From a virus, in IMG/VR virus record IMGVR_UViG_3300042465_003543, positions 1-36,121 of that record: DNA of 36,121 nt; one strand, 5' to 3'. The translations under genes were made by a program, and so were the position numbers. The notes beneath the pieces were generated by a model. It was not told the origin of the DNA and ran no database searches. It was given only the letters and a program-made list of their open reading frames with translations. Shown in pieces: positions 20,929-29,249 of the stretch. The first letter of the stretch is position 1, and each line of letters begins with the position of its first letter.

Positions 20929-21816
20929 ATGAACGAGATGATTACTTGCAACGTGGCTGAGCGTGTTCGTGCGGCGTTCCCTTTCACGGTGGACAAGTTC
21001 CCACTCCGTGGACCGGAGAACATGGCGACACCGTTCTACGGGCTGTTCCGCAGCGACACGGGAACTGCGGTGGGCTACGGATCGGTCAGCGACCGGTACG
21101 TCCCTCACACGACGGATGACATCAACGCTCTGATCGAAGCCGCTGGCACGGCGTTCGGTGGGGTGGCCGATGTGCGTTGTCACTTCGACAACGGTCACTA
21201 CGTCACCGTGCAGCCGACGATGGAGCAGCGGCTTGCCGTGTTCGGAACGAGGGACAACGTGTTCCCTCGCATCGTGATCGACGCGGGATACGGTGGTCAG
21301 GCTTTCCGTGGTTCGCTCGGCCTGTTCCGCGATGCCTGCCGCAACATGATGATCATGCGGATGGCAGAGGGGACGAGCGTGTCGATCCGTCACACGTCGG
21401 GGCTCCGTCTCCAGATGGACGAACTGATCGCCACGTTCGCCTCGCTGGAAGCCGGATGGGAGAACCTGACAACTGTGGTCAAGCAGATGCAGCAACGCGA
21501 GGTTCGGATGGTGGAGTTCCTCAAGGCGATCTACGGGGAGCCGAAGTCCGATGAGGGACGCTCCGTGACGATGCACAAGAATCGCACTGAGGCCATCTTC
21601 CGGCGACTCTCCAGTGAGCGGATGGTCACGGGTCGAGGCCCGATGAACGCCGACTTCGTGGTCAGCGGATGGGAGGCTTACAACGCGGTGCAGGGTTACT
21701 CGCAGTGGGACAGCATCCGTCGCGGTCGCCCGAGCGAGATGGAGCGGATCGTTCGGTCCCTTCACGACGGTCGCGTGGTGAAGGCCGAGCGGCTGGCACT
21801 GACGATGGCTGTGTAG
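20929..21816 (+). CDS. DUF932 phage/plasmid-like protein
   Basis: The 295-residue protein matches the DUF932 (TIGR03299) family found in phages and plasmids: 'VGYGSVSDRYVPHTTDDINAL' with the 'vs.rY.p......' motif, 'GGVADVRCHFDNGHYVTVQ', 'VIDAGYGGQAFRGSLGLFRDACRNMMIM' (in parts 'GSLGLFRDACRN') and a helical 'EAGWENLTTVVKQMQQREV'. Its biochemical role is unknown; it is often near replication or recombination genes. An unusual RBS, ACGGGAGATGATGA, contains overlapping ATGs; the start at 20929 gives the best spacing from GGGAG. A strong terminator follows. Confidence 0.85.
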   Translation: MNEMITCNVAERVRAAFPFTVDKFPLRGPENMATPFYGLFRSDTGTAVGYGSVSDRYVPHTTDDINALIEAAGTAFGGVADVRCHFDNGHYVTVQPTMEQRLAVFGTRDNVFPRIVIDAGYGGQAFRGSLGLFRDACRNMMIMRMAEGTSVSIRHTSGLRLQMDELIATFASLEAGWENLTTVVKQMQQREVRMVEFLKAIYGEPKSDEGRSVTMHKNRTEAIFRRLSSERMVTGRGPMNADFVVSGWEAYNAVQGYSQWDSIRRGRPSEMERIVRSLHDGRVVKAERLALTMAV

Positions 21817-21855
21817 TTCACCGAATGACGCGCCCTAGTTGGTGGGGCTGCGTCG

Positions 21856-21904
21856 CCGGGGCGGGCGGGCGGTTCTCCGTTCCCCGCCCGCCCCGGTTCT
21901 TTTC
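21856..21904 (+). terminator. Rho-independent terminator
   Basis: The 14 bp perfect stem 21856-21869 / 21883-21896 (CCGGGGCGGGCGGG and its complement) with a 13-base loop is followed by TTCTTTT. This is the clearest intrinsic terminator in the window and ends the transcript of the 14.6-21.8 kb region before the replication module. Confidence 0.85.
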
Positions 21905-21931
21905 AAGAACGGCACAAACACCGAGGGAAAC

Positions 21932-22219
21932 ATGGACACTCCAATCAAGGTCTACAAGGCATACGTCTTCGATCAGTCCTGCGACTACTACCTGTGGGAA
22001 GGGACGCTGACGGAAATCGAAATCGACGGAGTTCAGATGGTGAGGCACGGTTCTTCTCTTGTTCCGCTCACGGAAGGATGGAACTTTACCAAGACTGCTG
22101 CGAAGCGAGACGCGGCGCAGAAGATGGCGGTGCTGATTGGCAAGTCGCAGGCGAGGCTGGACGCACTCCGAGACGAAATCCTGCACGAACAACTCGCGAG
22201 CGAGGAGGCTGCTCGATGA
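21932..22219 (+). CDS. Small hypothetical protein, 95 aa
   Basis: ATG 21932 follows ACCGAGGGAAAC after the terminator. The protein begins with a beta hairpin ('VYKAYVFDQSCDYYLWEG', 'EIEIDGVQMVRH') and ends in a charged coiled coil. It shares translational coupling with the next gene (ATGA). Function is unknown; location suggests a small accessory to the replication module. Confidence 0.6.
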   Translation: MDTPIKVYKAYVFDQSCDYYLWEGTLTEIEIDGVQMVRHGSSLVPLTEGWNFTKTAAKRDAAQKMAVLIGKSQARLDALRDEILHEQLASEEAAR

Positions 22220-22548
22220 CATACACATCAAGCCTGTGGGACACGGATGATTCACTCGGCCTTGGGTGCGTGGAAGTGGAATACGAGATGGAATACGAGA
22301 TCGATCCCGGCGATCCCGGTTGCTGGAGGACACCAAACGGAGACGGGTGGCCTTCGACTCCAGCATCCATTGAGATGAAGAACCTGACCATCACTGGTGT
22401 GTACCCGCCGAAGGGCGCAGCACTCCCGCTGCCACTGACGCCAGAGTGGATGGAACGGATCAAGCAGTGGGCCGACAGGAAGTTGGAACTTGATTGGCAG
22501 CGAGTGGAGCAGCACATCTTCAAGTCACTGGAAGGAAGCGAAGCATGA
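22216..22548 (+). CDS. Hypothetical protein, 110 aa
   Basis: The protein has an acidic, Asp/Glu/Gly-rich N-terminal part ('YEMEYEIDPGDPGCW') and a C-terminal helix ('WMERIKQWADRKLELDW'). Its central segment 'MKNLTITGVYPPKGAALPLPL' is beta-like. It overlaps the previous and the next gene by a few bases and is translated with the SNF2-like helicase. Confidence 0.6.
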   Translation: MTYTSSLWDTDDSLGLGCVEVEYEMEYEIDPGDPGCWRTPNGDGWPSTPASIEMKNLTITGVYPPKGAALPLPLTPEWMERIKQWADRKLELDWQRVEQHIFKSLEGSEA

Positions 22549-23909
22549 ACGTCCTCATCGTCTGTCCGATTGCAGTTGGCCCCGCGTGGATCAAGCAGAT
22601 CGGCCTCCTTGAAACAGGCAGCGTCAAGCCTTGGCAGTCACAACTTGATGCGGCACGTTGGGCTGCGGTGAAGCCTGCATCCATGCTTGCGAAGGACATG
22701 GGAACTGGCAAGTCCATCACGGCGTTGCTCGCCCTGAACGCTGGCTCGCTGAACCCTGTGCTGATTGTCAGCGGTGACAGCAAAGCACGGGCGAAGCGGC
22801 TGCGTAGCGAGGTCATGCGGAGCGGTGGTCGCGGTCTGTGTGCCATCGTCAACTACGACAGCGTCTGGCGTGGCGAAGTGAGCAAGGCCATCTGCGAAGT
22901 GCAGTGGGATGCCATCGTGCTGGACGAAAGCCATCGCATCAAAAGCCCGAACGGGCAGGCGAGCAAGTGGCTCGCGAAGTTCGCACGGAAGCAGCCGCAA
23001 GCCAAGCGTCTGCTCCTGACGGGAACTCCGATGCCTCACTCACCGCTCGACATCTTCGGTCAGTTCCGTTTCCTTGATCCAGACGTGCTTGGTGATTCGT
23101 TCGTCGGGTTCCGCAAGCGTTACGCAGATTGTGACGTTCGGTTCCCCGGCATGGTGAAGAAGTGGTTGCGTCAGGATGAACTCGCGGCCAAGACCGATCC
23201 GCACATCTGGCGAGTGAAGGTGGATGACGTTCTCGACTTGCCAGAAGCGATCCATGAAGTGCTTCCTGTTCCGCTGGAGGGGCGTGCTGGCAAGTACTAC
23301 GACGATCTTGAGCGGGACATGACCGCAGAGATAGAGGCTGGCACTGTGACGGTGAGCAACGCTCTCACGAAACTGCTGCGACTCCAGCAGGCGACGGGCG
23401 GCTACGCTCGCACCGACGAGGCTGGCATGGTGCTGATCGACGGGATGCCGAGCAAGGCGGCAACGCTGCAAGACAGGATGGAGGACTTGCCAGAGACGGA
23501 GCCGGTCGTGGTGTTCTGTCGGTTTCGCACTGACCTCAACGAAGTGCAGGCGATGGCACGACGGCTCGGTCGCACTTACGCGGAGTTGTCTGGCAACGCC
23601 AACACTCTGGCAGAGTGGCAGGAAGGCAGAGCGACGATCATCGGAGTGCAGATTCAGAGCGGAGGAGCAGGCATCGACCTGTCGCGGTCTGCTTACTGCT
23701 TCTACTACAGTCTTGGATTCTCGCTTGGCGAGTATGAGCAAAGTCTGGCACGGCTGCGGAGACCGGGGCAGACGCGATGTGTTCGCTACTATCACCTTGT
23801 TTCACAGGGGACGGTGGACGAACAGGTTTACGCAGCACTCAGGGAGCGTCGCAACGTCGTTGACGCGGTGCTGACACAACTTTCTCCGCGAACAGGAGCG
23901 GTGGCATGA
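22545..23909 (+). CDS. SNF2-family DEAD-like helicase
   Basis: The 454-residue protein shows the expected series of SF2 motifs: 'AKDMGTGKSITALLAL' (motif I, K56), 'NPVLIVSGDSKARAKR' (Ia), 'AIVLDESHRIKSP' (II, DESH at 127-130), 'LLLTGTPMPHSPLDIF' (III), 'VVVFCRFRTDL' (IV), 'VQIQSGGAGIDLSRS' (V) and 'SLARLRRPGQTRCV' (VI). These place it among compact phage SNF2-like translocases. Odd: the first 40 residues ('MNVLIVCPIAVGPAWIKQIG') also look like a motif Ia strand, before motif I. The role is probably DNA remodelling or unwinding in replication or recombination. Confidence 0.88.
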   Translation: MNVLIVCPIAVGPAWIKQIGLLETGSVKPWQSQLDAARWAAVKPASMLAKDMGTGKSITALLALNAGSLNPVLIVSGDSKARAKRLRSEVMRSGGRGLCAIVNYDSVWRGEVSKAICEVQWDAIVLDESHRIKSPNGQASKWLAKFARKQPQAKRLLLTGTPMPHSPLDIFGQFRFLDPDVLGDSFVGFRKRYADCDVRFPGMVKKWLRQDELAAKTDPHIWRVKVDDVLDLPEAIHEVLPVPLEGRAGKYYDDLERDMTAEIEAGTVTVSNALTKLLRLQQATGGYARTDEAGMVLIDGMPSKAATLQDRMEDLPETEPVVVFCRFRTDLNEVQAMARRLGRTYAELSGNANTLAEWQEGRATIIGVQIQSGGAGIDLSRSAYCFYYSLGFSLGEYEQSLARLRRPGQTRCVRYYHLVSQGTVDEQVYAALRERRNVVDAVLTQLSPRTGAVA

Positions 23910-24349
23910 GCAGTGATTTGGCAGAGATTGCACCGGAAGGACTGTCCGATCTTCTTGCGAGGATCGTGGCGAAGCAGGAGATCCGCGATGGCATCGCGGC
24001 TCAACTCAAGTCGGTCGAGAAGGAACTGGAATCTCTGGAGTCTCTCGCCTCGGAGCAACTCGGAGCCAGCGGTCTTGACGGTTGCAGGGTTGCAGGGAAA
24101 ACGTGGTGGATTGACGAGGCGTTGTACGTCTCTGCACCGAAGGAGAACAGGGAAAAGATCATCGAGGCTGCAGAGGGCGAAGGGCTGCAAGACGCGGTGT
24201 CTGTGAACACAGCAACGATCAAGTCGTGGCTGAGCGAGCGGGCGAAGCGGCTTGACACCAGCCTTGATGATGCTGCTGTCGGGACAAAGTTCGAAGGGCT
24301 GATTTCTCAGTTCGTGAAGGTTCGGCTGCGTAGCCGAGCGACCGGTTGA
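23906..24349 (+). CDS. Phage replication-module protein of unknown function, 147 aa
   Basis: The N-terminal 70 residues form a coiled coil ('LLARIVAKQEIRDGIAAQL' and 'VEKELESLESLASEQLG'), followed by a small beta unit around 'RVAGKTWWIDEALYVSAPKEN' and a helical end with 'IKSWLSERAKRLD'. Similar coiled-coil proteins commonly lie between a helicase and the single-strand binding gene in phages. No specific function can be given. It has an ATGA overlap with the helicase stop. Confidence 0.6.
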   Translation: MSSDLAEIAPEGLSDLLARIVAKQEIRDGIAAQLKSVEKELESLESLASEQLGASGLDGCRVAGKTWWIDEALYVSAPKENREKIIEAAEGEGLQDAVSVNTATIKSWLSERAKRLDTSLDDAAVGTKFEGLISQFVKVRLRSRATG

Positions 24350-24384
24350 TGGTTCGGAGTTCAACTTCAAAAGGAGTGATGCAG

Positions 24385-25161
24385 ATGAGTAAGTCCAAGG
24401 AGATCGCAGTGGTGGAACCCGAGATGGGATTCCTCGCGCTGCACGGTGATTCGGATTTCAAGGAAGCGATGCAGGCCAATCTCGCGACGGGCGAGACCAT
24501 CGCAGTCAGCGACTTGATTCGCATCAAGACGCCAGCCGGTGGAGGCAAGACGTGGCAGTACGTCAACTCCGACGGAGCGGAAGTGGAGTGCAAGGCTATC
24601 ACCGGTCTGCTCGTCTACTACGCCCCGCTCGGCCAGTTGTGGGGAAGCGACGAGCCGACGAAGGGACAGCGTCCGGTCTTGACGAGTTACGACCTCAAGA
24701 CCGCGATCCGCACCAACGACTCGCTCGGGGACATTGACCCTGAGCAGTTGGCTGCGTTCCGGATCGGCGATCGCACCTACGACTGGGAGGCGATGGGCAA
24801 GGAAGGCTCCCCGTTCGGATGGGGAAGCGGCAAGGGTGGCGTCGGTCGCCGGATCAAGGAGTCGCGCACGCTGGCGATCCTTCAGCCGGGGGAGGCGTGG
24901 CCCGTGCTGCTGTCCGTTGGCGGCGGCTCGCTCTCCACGATCTCTCCGTTCGTGAAGCGGCTCAAGGTCGCCCACTACCGCGTGATCGTGTCGCTCACCT
25001 TGCAGAAGGTGGCGAGCAAGAGTGGCATCGACTACTCGCAGATCGTTCCCGAAAACATCGGGACCATCAGCCGCGAGGAAGGGCTGGTGATCAAGGCTCT
25101 CTACACCGATCCGCTCACCCGGATCGCTACGCAGTTCGGCGTGACGCAGGACGCGTCGTAG
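24385..25161 (+). CDS. Phage single-strand DNA-binding-like protein
   Basis: The start ATG 24385 follows AAAAGGAG; upstream starts at 24346/24349 have no RBS. The pattern 'ISDLIRIKTPAGGGKTWQYV' and 'GAEVECKAITGLLVYY' (variant 'VSDLIRIKTPAGGGKTW' in this protein), then 'YDWEAMGKEGSP' and 'LSVGGGSLSTISPF', resembles a family often annotated as ssDNA-binding or helicase-partner in phages with DEAD/SNF2 and Prim-Pol genes. I infer ssDNA binding from context; the fold cannot be read with certainty. A perfect hairpin follows at 25184. Confidence 0.6.
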   Translation: MSKSKEIAVVEPEMGFLALHGDSDFKEAMQANLATGETIAVSDLIRIKTPAGGGKTWQYVNSDGAEVECKAITGLLVYYAPLGQLWGSDEPTKGQRPVLTSYDLKTAIRTNDSLGDIDPEQLAAFRIGDRTYDWEAMGKEGSPFGWGSGKGGVGRRIKESRTLAILQPGEAWPVLLSVGGGSLSTISPFVKRLKVAHYRVIVSLTLQKVASKSGIDYSQIVPENIGTISREEGLVIKALYTDPLTRIATQFGVTQDAS

Positions 25162-25183
25162 TCAGGGATGGCTCGTCGGTTTC

Positions 25184-25215
25184 GCCCCGTGCCGCGTGGA
25201 GACGCGGCACGGGGC
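25184..25215 (+). terminator. Perfect 14 bp hairpin
   Basis: GCCCCGTGCCGCGT (25184-25197) pairs with 25202-25215 around a GGAG tetraloop, 22 bases after the stop of the SSB-like gene. ATCTTC follows, a weak T-tract, so partial termination is plausible between SSB-like and Prim-Pol genes. Confidence 0.7.
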
Positions 25216-25247
25216 ATCTTCAACACTCACAGGGAGAAAGGTTCGCG

Positions 25248-27002
25248 ATGAATAACGGAGCATTGGCAGCATCATGCTGCCGCCACGGCTGGCGACTCGT
25301 GCCGCTGTTCGGTGTGGTCGAGCCGGAAGTCTGCACATGCTGGAAGGGACGTGACTGCGGAACACCGGGGAAGCATCCCAGCGGAGGAACCGCGTGGCAC
25401 TTGTCCGCGACCAACGACGAAGATGAAGTCATGAGTTGGTTTGATCAAGGAAGGCCGGTCAACGTCGGCTTGCTCCTTGGTCCCAAGTCTGGCGTGATCG
25501 ACGTGGAGTTGGACGGCGACGAGGCGAAGGCAGCGTGGGCTGAACTTGACCTCGGCGAAATCTGGACTCCGACCTACAAGGCCGGTCGCGGCCCGCACAG
25601 GCTGTTCAAATGGCAAGAGGACTTGCCAGCCGCAGCGGTGCGGAAAGTCCTTGGGATCGAAGTGCGGATCGGCAACGGAGGACTCGCTGCTCAGAGCGTG
25701 ATCCCCCCAAGCACGCACCACACCGGAGTCAGGTACGAGTGGGTTCGCGGAATGTCACCGGATGACGTGGAACTCCAGCCGCTTCCTGAGCGGCTGGTCA
25801 ATCTGCTGTTCAATGATGACGGGAGCGGGCAGACGAGAAGCATTTCGCGATCCCCTGCGAGAGAGATGCTGCATCGTCCGGTCCAGACCGGCGGCAGGAA
25901 CAGCGAACTCCACAGGTTTGCAGTCAGCGAGGCGTTCCGTGCTGGCCCGAACCTTGACAACGAACGTGAGCAGCAAGATTTGCTCCTCAAGATTCGTGCC
26001 GTCAACGCGATCCAGTGCAAGCCTCCGCTGGAGGACAGCGAGTGTGTTGCGATCTATCGCTCGGCGATTGGCTTCGTCCGCAAGAATCGTGCGGCTGGCG
26101 TGTCCGCTGACGCTGCGATCATCGCGGCTGAGTCGGCCACTCCTCCGTCCGTGTCGGCACGTCAGCCGGGACTTGCTCCTGTTGGGTGGCAGCGGGTGTT
26201 CACGGAGGTTGGGCTGTCGTTCTCTCCGATCACACCGGACTCGGACAGCGACCCGGAGTGGGGGCCGGGCGAGTGGAGCCTGACCATCATTCACAGCGAC
26301 CCGATTGAGTACCGGCTGCACGTTCCTCACTGGCAGGGTCTGACTCAGGACAGGACGGGGAACGTGACCCTGACCGTAGACCAATACCGATCCGCCCCGA
26401 AGGTCGCTGCGGCTGTGCTGGCAGCGACAGGGAGGATCATGCTGGACGATGACCCCAAGCGGTGGAGGCAGATTTGGGACGGCGGATACAAGGTCCGCGA
26501 CAACGTCGCGGCGGGCGAACGTGCAACCAAGCGGAACGCTCGCGGCATCAAGGCCAAACTGCTCGACAATCCGGGGGAAGAGTGGCCGGGAGCATCGAGT
26601 CTGCGGTATGTGCTTCTGGCCTCGTGGCTCTACGACCGGCTGTCGCAGGCATCGCAGCCGTCGGACGATGACATCCCTGACGCAACCGGCCGAGCGGCGT
26701 GGCGGCAGGACGGGACGCTGTGGTTTGCGTGGGGAAAACTGTGGGAGGACATCGAGCGGCAGCACAGGGTGGAGACAGGCGAACGGCTCGCTCTCAAGAG
26801 GCGTCTGCTGGCCCGTATGGGGGCATCGGAGGACTTCAGGCATGAGGAGTTCCGCCACATCGGTGGAGCCCGCAAATCGTATGTGGTGTGGTCTCGGCGT
26901 GAGTTCGCCGCGCTGGAGGAAATGGCAGCAACGCTCACGACCACCAGCGGCAAAGAGGAGGAACCACAGCCGCAAACGGCGGATCAGCCTCCAGAGGAAT
27001 GA
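25248..27002 (+). CDS. Prim-Pol domain primase/polymerase (PF09250-like) with PriCT-like domain
   Basis: The 584-residue protein starts at ATG 25248 after AGGGAG; earlier in-frame starts fall in the previous gene. Residues 1-180 show the Prim-Pol signature: 'GWRLVPLFGV', Cys/His 'CTCWKGRDCGTPGKHP', 'NVGLLLGPKSGVIDVELDG' with the acidic pair D85/E87 of the metal site, and 'STHHTGVRYEW' (H157/H158), the second catalytic box. Residues ~210-280 ('GRNSELHRFAVSEAF' and 'KPPLEDSECVAIYRSA') resemble a PriCT-1 domain. The last ~290 residues are Trp-rich and unassigned; I see no helicase Walker motif in this protein. It would make primers for phage replication. Confidence 0.85.
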   Translation: MNNGALAASCCRHGWRLVPLFGVVEPEVCTCWKGRDCGTPGKHPSGGTAWHLSATNDEDEVMSWFDQGRPVNVGLLLGPKSGVIDVELDGDEAKAAWAELDLGEIWTPTYKAGRGPHRLFKWQEDLPAAAVRKVLGIEVRIGNGGLAAQSVIPPSTHHTGVRYEWVRGMSPDDVELQPLPERLVNLLFNDDGSGQTRSISRSPAREMLHRPVQTGGRNSELHRFAVSEAFRAGPNLDNEREQQDLLLKIRAVNAIQCKPPLEDSECVAIYRSAIGFVRKNRAAGVSADAAIIAAESATPPSVSARQPGLAPVGWQRVFTEVGLSFSPITPDSDSDPEWGPGEWSLTIIHSDPIEYRLHVPHWQGLTQDRTGNVTLTVDQYRSAPKVAAAVLAATGRIMLDDDPKRWRQIWDGGYKVRDNVAAGERATKRNARGIKAKLLDNPGEEWPGASSLRYVLLASWLYDRLSQASQPSDDDIPDATGRAAWRQDGTLWFAWGKLWEDIERQHRVETGERLALKRRLLARMGASEDFRHEEFRHIGGARKSYVVWSRREFAALEEMAATLTTTSGKEEEPQPQTADQPPEE

Positions 27003-27008
27003 GCGAGC

Positions 27009-27143
27009 CCATGTATATGGGGAAAAAAATGAGGAGCAAAACCAGTTTGTAGCGGCTCGTTTTCCCGGCAAAGTGCGTTTGAGTCTAGGAAACAAGGCTC
27101 AAACGTGCCGGGAAAACTGCCGGGAAAACTTGTTTTGCCGAGG
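27009..27143 (+). promoter_or_regulatory. Duplicated non-coding regulatory element, copy B
   Basis: This stretch is collinear with 14306-14441. It contains the long inverted pair TTTTCCCGGCA (27060-27070) / TGCCGGGAAAA (27106-27116), an inner pair GTTTGAG (27077-27083) / CTCAAAC (27098-27104), and a tandem repeat of GCCGGGAAAACT at 27107 and 27119. Against copy A the pair A-T changes to C-G at the same stem position, a compensatory change. It lies between the Prim-Pol stop and the UvrD-type helicase. Confidence 0.65.
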
Positions 27144-27177
27144 GAACTTTTCTGTAATCAACCAAGGAGGCGTTACA

Positions 27178-28821
27178 ATGAAGATCGCAAGGCTTATCGG
27201 AGCGGCTGGAAGTGGGAAAACAACCGAACTCCTTCGGATCATGGAGTCGGCACTGCCGCAACTCGGGGACGATCCGCTGCGGCTCGGGTTCGCCTCTTTC
27301 ACGCGGGCTGCACGGGCAGAGGCTGTCGGGCGGGCATCCGCAGCGTGGGGCGTGGCTCCCGGTTTGCTGGATGGCGAGGGCTGGTTCCGTACCGTCCACT
27401 CCACGGCAAAGCGATGCCTGAGCATCCAGCCGGGGCAACTGCTCGGCGGCACGGCTGCCGACACGGAGTGGATCAGCAACGCGCTCGGTGTCCGCATCTC
27501 GACCATGATCGACGATGACACAGGCAAGCAGAAGTTCATCGGAGGAGTCGCCGGAGCCGCGCTGACGTGCTGGGACTTGGCTCGCAGCACGCTCCAGCCG
27601 CTGGACGCGATGATCCGCAAGGCCAGACGGATCGACGATCAGGTTCCTGACTTCGCAGAAGTTGTTCGCATCGCTGAGAAGTACGAACTGGCGAAGCGTC
27701 TGGAGGACCGCGTTGACTTCGCAGACTTGCTCCTGCGGTTCTCTGGTATTCGCGTCAGCGCGATGGACGGCGTGTCTCGCGTCGCGCCGGAAGGCGACTT
27801 GCCACCCGTGGAGGCGTGGCTGTTTGATGAGCAGCAGGATGCCAGCCCGTTGCTCGACGAAGCCTGCAAGCGTCTCGTCAGTGCCGACTCTGTTCGGTGG
27901 TGCTACGTCGTGGGCGACCCGTTCCAGTCGATCTTCGGTTTTGCTGGCAGTAGTTCGGAGTGCTTCCTTGGCTGGAAGGCCGACAAGGAGAGGATGATGC
28001 CGAAGTCATACCGATGCCCGAAGCCCATCTTGGAACTCGGCGAGCGATGCCTGCGGAGGATGCACCGTGGCTACTTCGATCGCAAGGTTGCTCCAGCAGA
28101 CCACGACGGTCGCGTTGTTGAAGCCGATATCGAACTACCGATGAACGTGGCAAAACCGAACGAGGACTGGCTGTTTATTGCTCGCACGAACTATGAGGCG
28201 ACACGGCTGTACGCTGCACTGAACGCAGCCGGAAAGCCAGCCCGATGGGTGAAGCAGCCGGAAGGAGTGTCAGCCAGATGCCAAGGCCTCGCGGCACTCT
28301 ATGCCTTGGAGAAAGGCAAGCAGATCAGCGGTGCAGAGTGGGGCAGAGCGATGGAACTGCTGCCATCGGTCAACAAGTCGAAGGAGCCGATGCTCGCTCG
28401 CGGGTCGAAGTCTGGCTGGTCAAAGCAGTCCGACGATTGGGACGTGATCTTCCCGAACGAGTTGGAGCAAGTCGGAGCCACGCAGCCGCTGATCGAAAAG
28501 ATTCGCAGCGGGAAGTGGTGCGGGCTGATTGATCGCGGAGAGGAGTGGCGTCGGAACGCCGAAAAGTGGGGAAGCGAACTTGCCTCAAGTTCCAAGATTC
28601 GCGTCGGCACAATCCACTCTGTGAAGGGGATGGAGGCCGACAACGTGGCGATGCTCACGACAATCAGCAAGCGAGTCGAGCAAGGACGCGAGGATGACCG
28701 CGACCAGCATGACGAAGAGTGCAGGATCGCCTACGTCGGCGTGACGCGGGCAAGAAGAAACCTGTATGTGATCAGTGAGAATCGGTACGGCAAGCCCGTC
28801 CCGTGCATGGAGGTTCTGTGA
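27178..28821 (+). CDS. UvrD/Rep-like SF1 helicase
   Basis: The 547-residue protein has the SF1A series: 'LIGAAGSGKTTELLRI' (motif I), 'FASFTRAARAEA' (Ia), 'FRTVHSTAKRCL' (Ic-like), 'AWLFDEQQDASPL' (II, D217-E-Q-Q-D221), 'VVGDPFQSIFGFAG' (III), 'PKSYRCPKPILEL' (IV), 'VGTIHSVKGMEADNV' (V) and 'RIAYVGVTRARRNLYV' (VI). AAGGAGG lies upstream of the ATG at 27178, so earlier in-frame starts inside the Prim-Pol gene and element B are rejected. It is shorter than UvrD (about 720), as phage versions often are. Expected role: 3'-5' unwinding in phage replication or recombination. Confidence 0.9.
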   Translation: MKIARLIGAAGSGKTTELLRIMESALPQLGDDPLRLGFASFTRAARAEAVGRASAAWGVAPGLLDGEGWFRTVHSTAKRCLSIQPGQLLGGTAADTEWISNALGVRISTMIDDDTGKQKFIGGVAGAALTCWDLARSTLQPLDAMIRKARRIDDQVPDFAEVVRIAEKYELAKRLEDRVDFADLLLRFSGIRVSAMDGVSRVAPEGDLPPVEAWLFDEQQDASPLLDEACKRLVSADSVRWCYVVGDPFQSIFGFAGSSSECFLGWKADKERMMPKSYRCPKPILELGERCLRRMHRGYFDRKVAPADHDGRVVEADIELPMNVAKPNEDWLFIARTNYEATRLYAALNAAGKPARWVKQPEGVSARCQGLAALYALEKGKQISGAEWGRAMELLPSVNKSKEPMLARGSKSGWSKQSDDWDVIFPNELEQVGATQPLIEKIRSGKWCGLIDRGEEWRRNAEKWGSELASSSKIRVGTIHSVKGMEADNVAMLTTISKRVEQGREDDRDQHDEECRIAYVGVTRARRNLYVISENRYGKPVPCMEVL

Positions 28822-29249
28822 TCGACTTTCATCCGCATACAGACCCGTGCCATCGCTGCCACGCAACGGCGTGGGAGTGCATCGGTGAGTTCGTTCCACG
28901 CAAAGGCAAGCCTGAGGACGTGCTGGACTGTGCGTTCTGCGGGCTGCGGACTCGCGTGCCTGCGGTAGCGAAACCAAAAGCAGCGAAGCCAAGCGGAGAG
29001 TTCCGATTTCAGTTCGGGCGTTTCAAGGGGATGACGTTCATTGAAGCAGCCGCCGAACCAAACGGACTGCGGTATCTGGAACATCTGCGCGATACGAATG
29101 AGAAACTGCGAGAGAGGATCTCCGAGTACCTGACGGAAAATGGACTTGACAGCAAGGCCTCCGATGGGGAGATTGTTGCCCTGACGGAAGGAACCGGAGC
29201 GTCAGCGTGCCAAGAGAAGCGTCCATCGTCGCAGCGATTGTTCGACTAG
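28818..29249 (+). CDS. Zinc-finger protein with DUF3820-like domain
   Basis: The protein starts at GTG 28818 overlapping the helicase TGA. The N-terminus has 'HTDPCHRCHATAWECIG' and 'VLDCAFCGLRTRV', a treble-clef or ribbon with four Cys. The C-terminal part 'GEFRFQFGRFKGMTFIEAA' and 'LRYLEHLRDTNEKLRERI' follows the 'f.fGk.kG.tl.e.......YL.wl.' pattern of DUF3820 (the exonuclease X C-terminal module). The whole may be a nucleic-acid-associated protein. It overlaps the VRR-NUC gene by 43 bases. Confidence 0.65.
   Translation: MIDFHPHTDPCHRCHATAWECIGEFVPRKGKPEDVLDCAFCGLRTRVPAVAKPKAAKPSGEFRFQFGRFKGMTFIEAAAEPNGLRYLEHLRDTNEKLRERISEYLTENGLDSKASDGEIVALTEGTGASACQEKRPSSQRLFD

Noticed and set aside
24819-25247. 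N-terminal extension of the Prim-Pol gene back to 24819
   Set aside because: It would overlap most of the SSB-like gene and contains no domain; AGGGAG plus ATG 25248 gives a standard Prim-Pol start.
25755-27095. 446-codon antisense frame across the Prim-Pol gene
   Set aside because: No domain or RBS; Pro/Arg/His-rich composition is typical of the reverse strand of this GC-rich gene.
26449-27177. N-terminal extension of the UvrD-type helicase back to 26449
   Set aside because: The extra part is Arg/Ser-rich shadow of the Prim-Pol gene and crosses element B; AAGGAGG before 27178 gives a standard start with motif I at residue 8.
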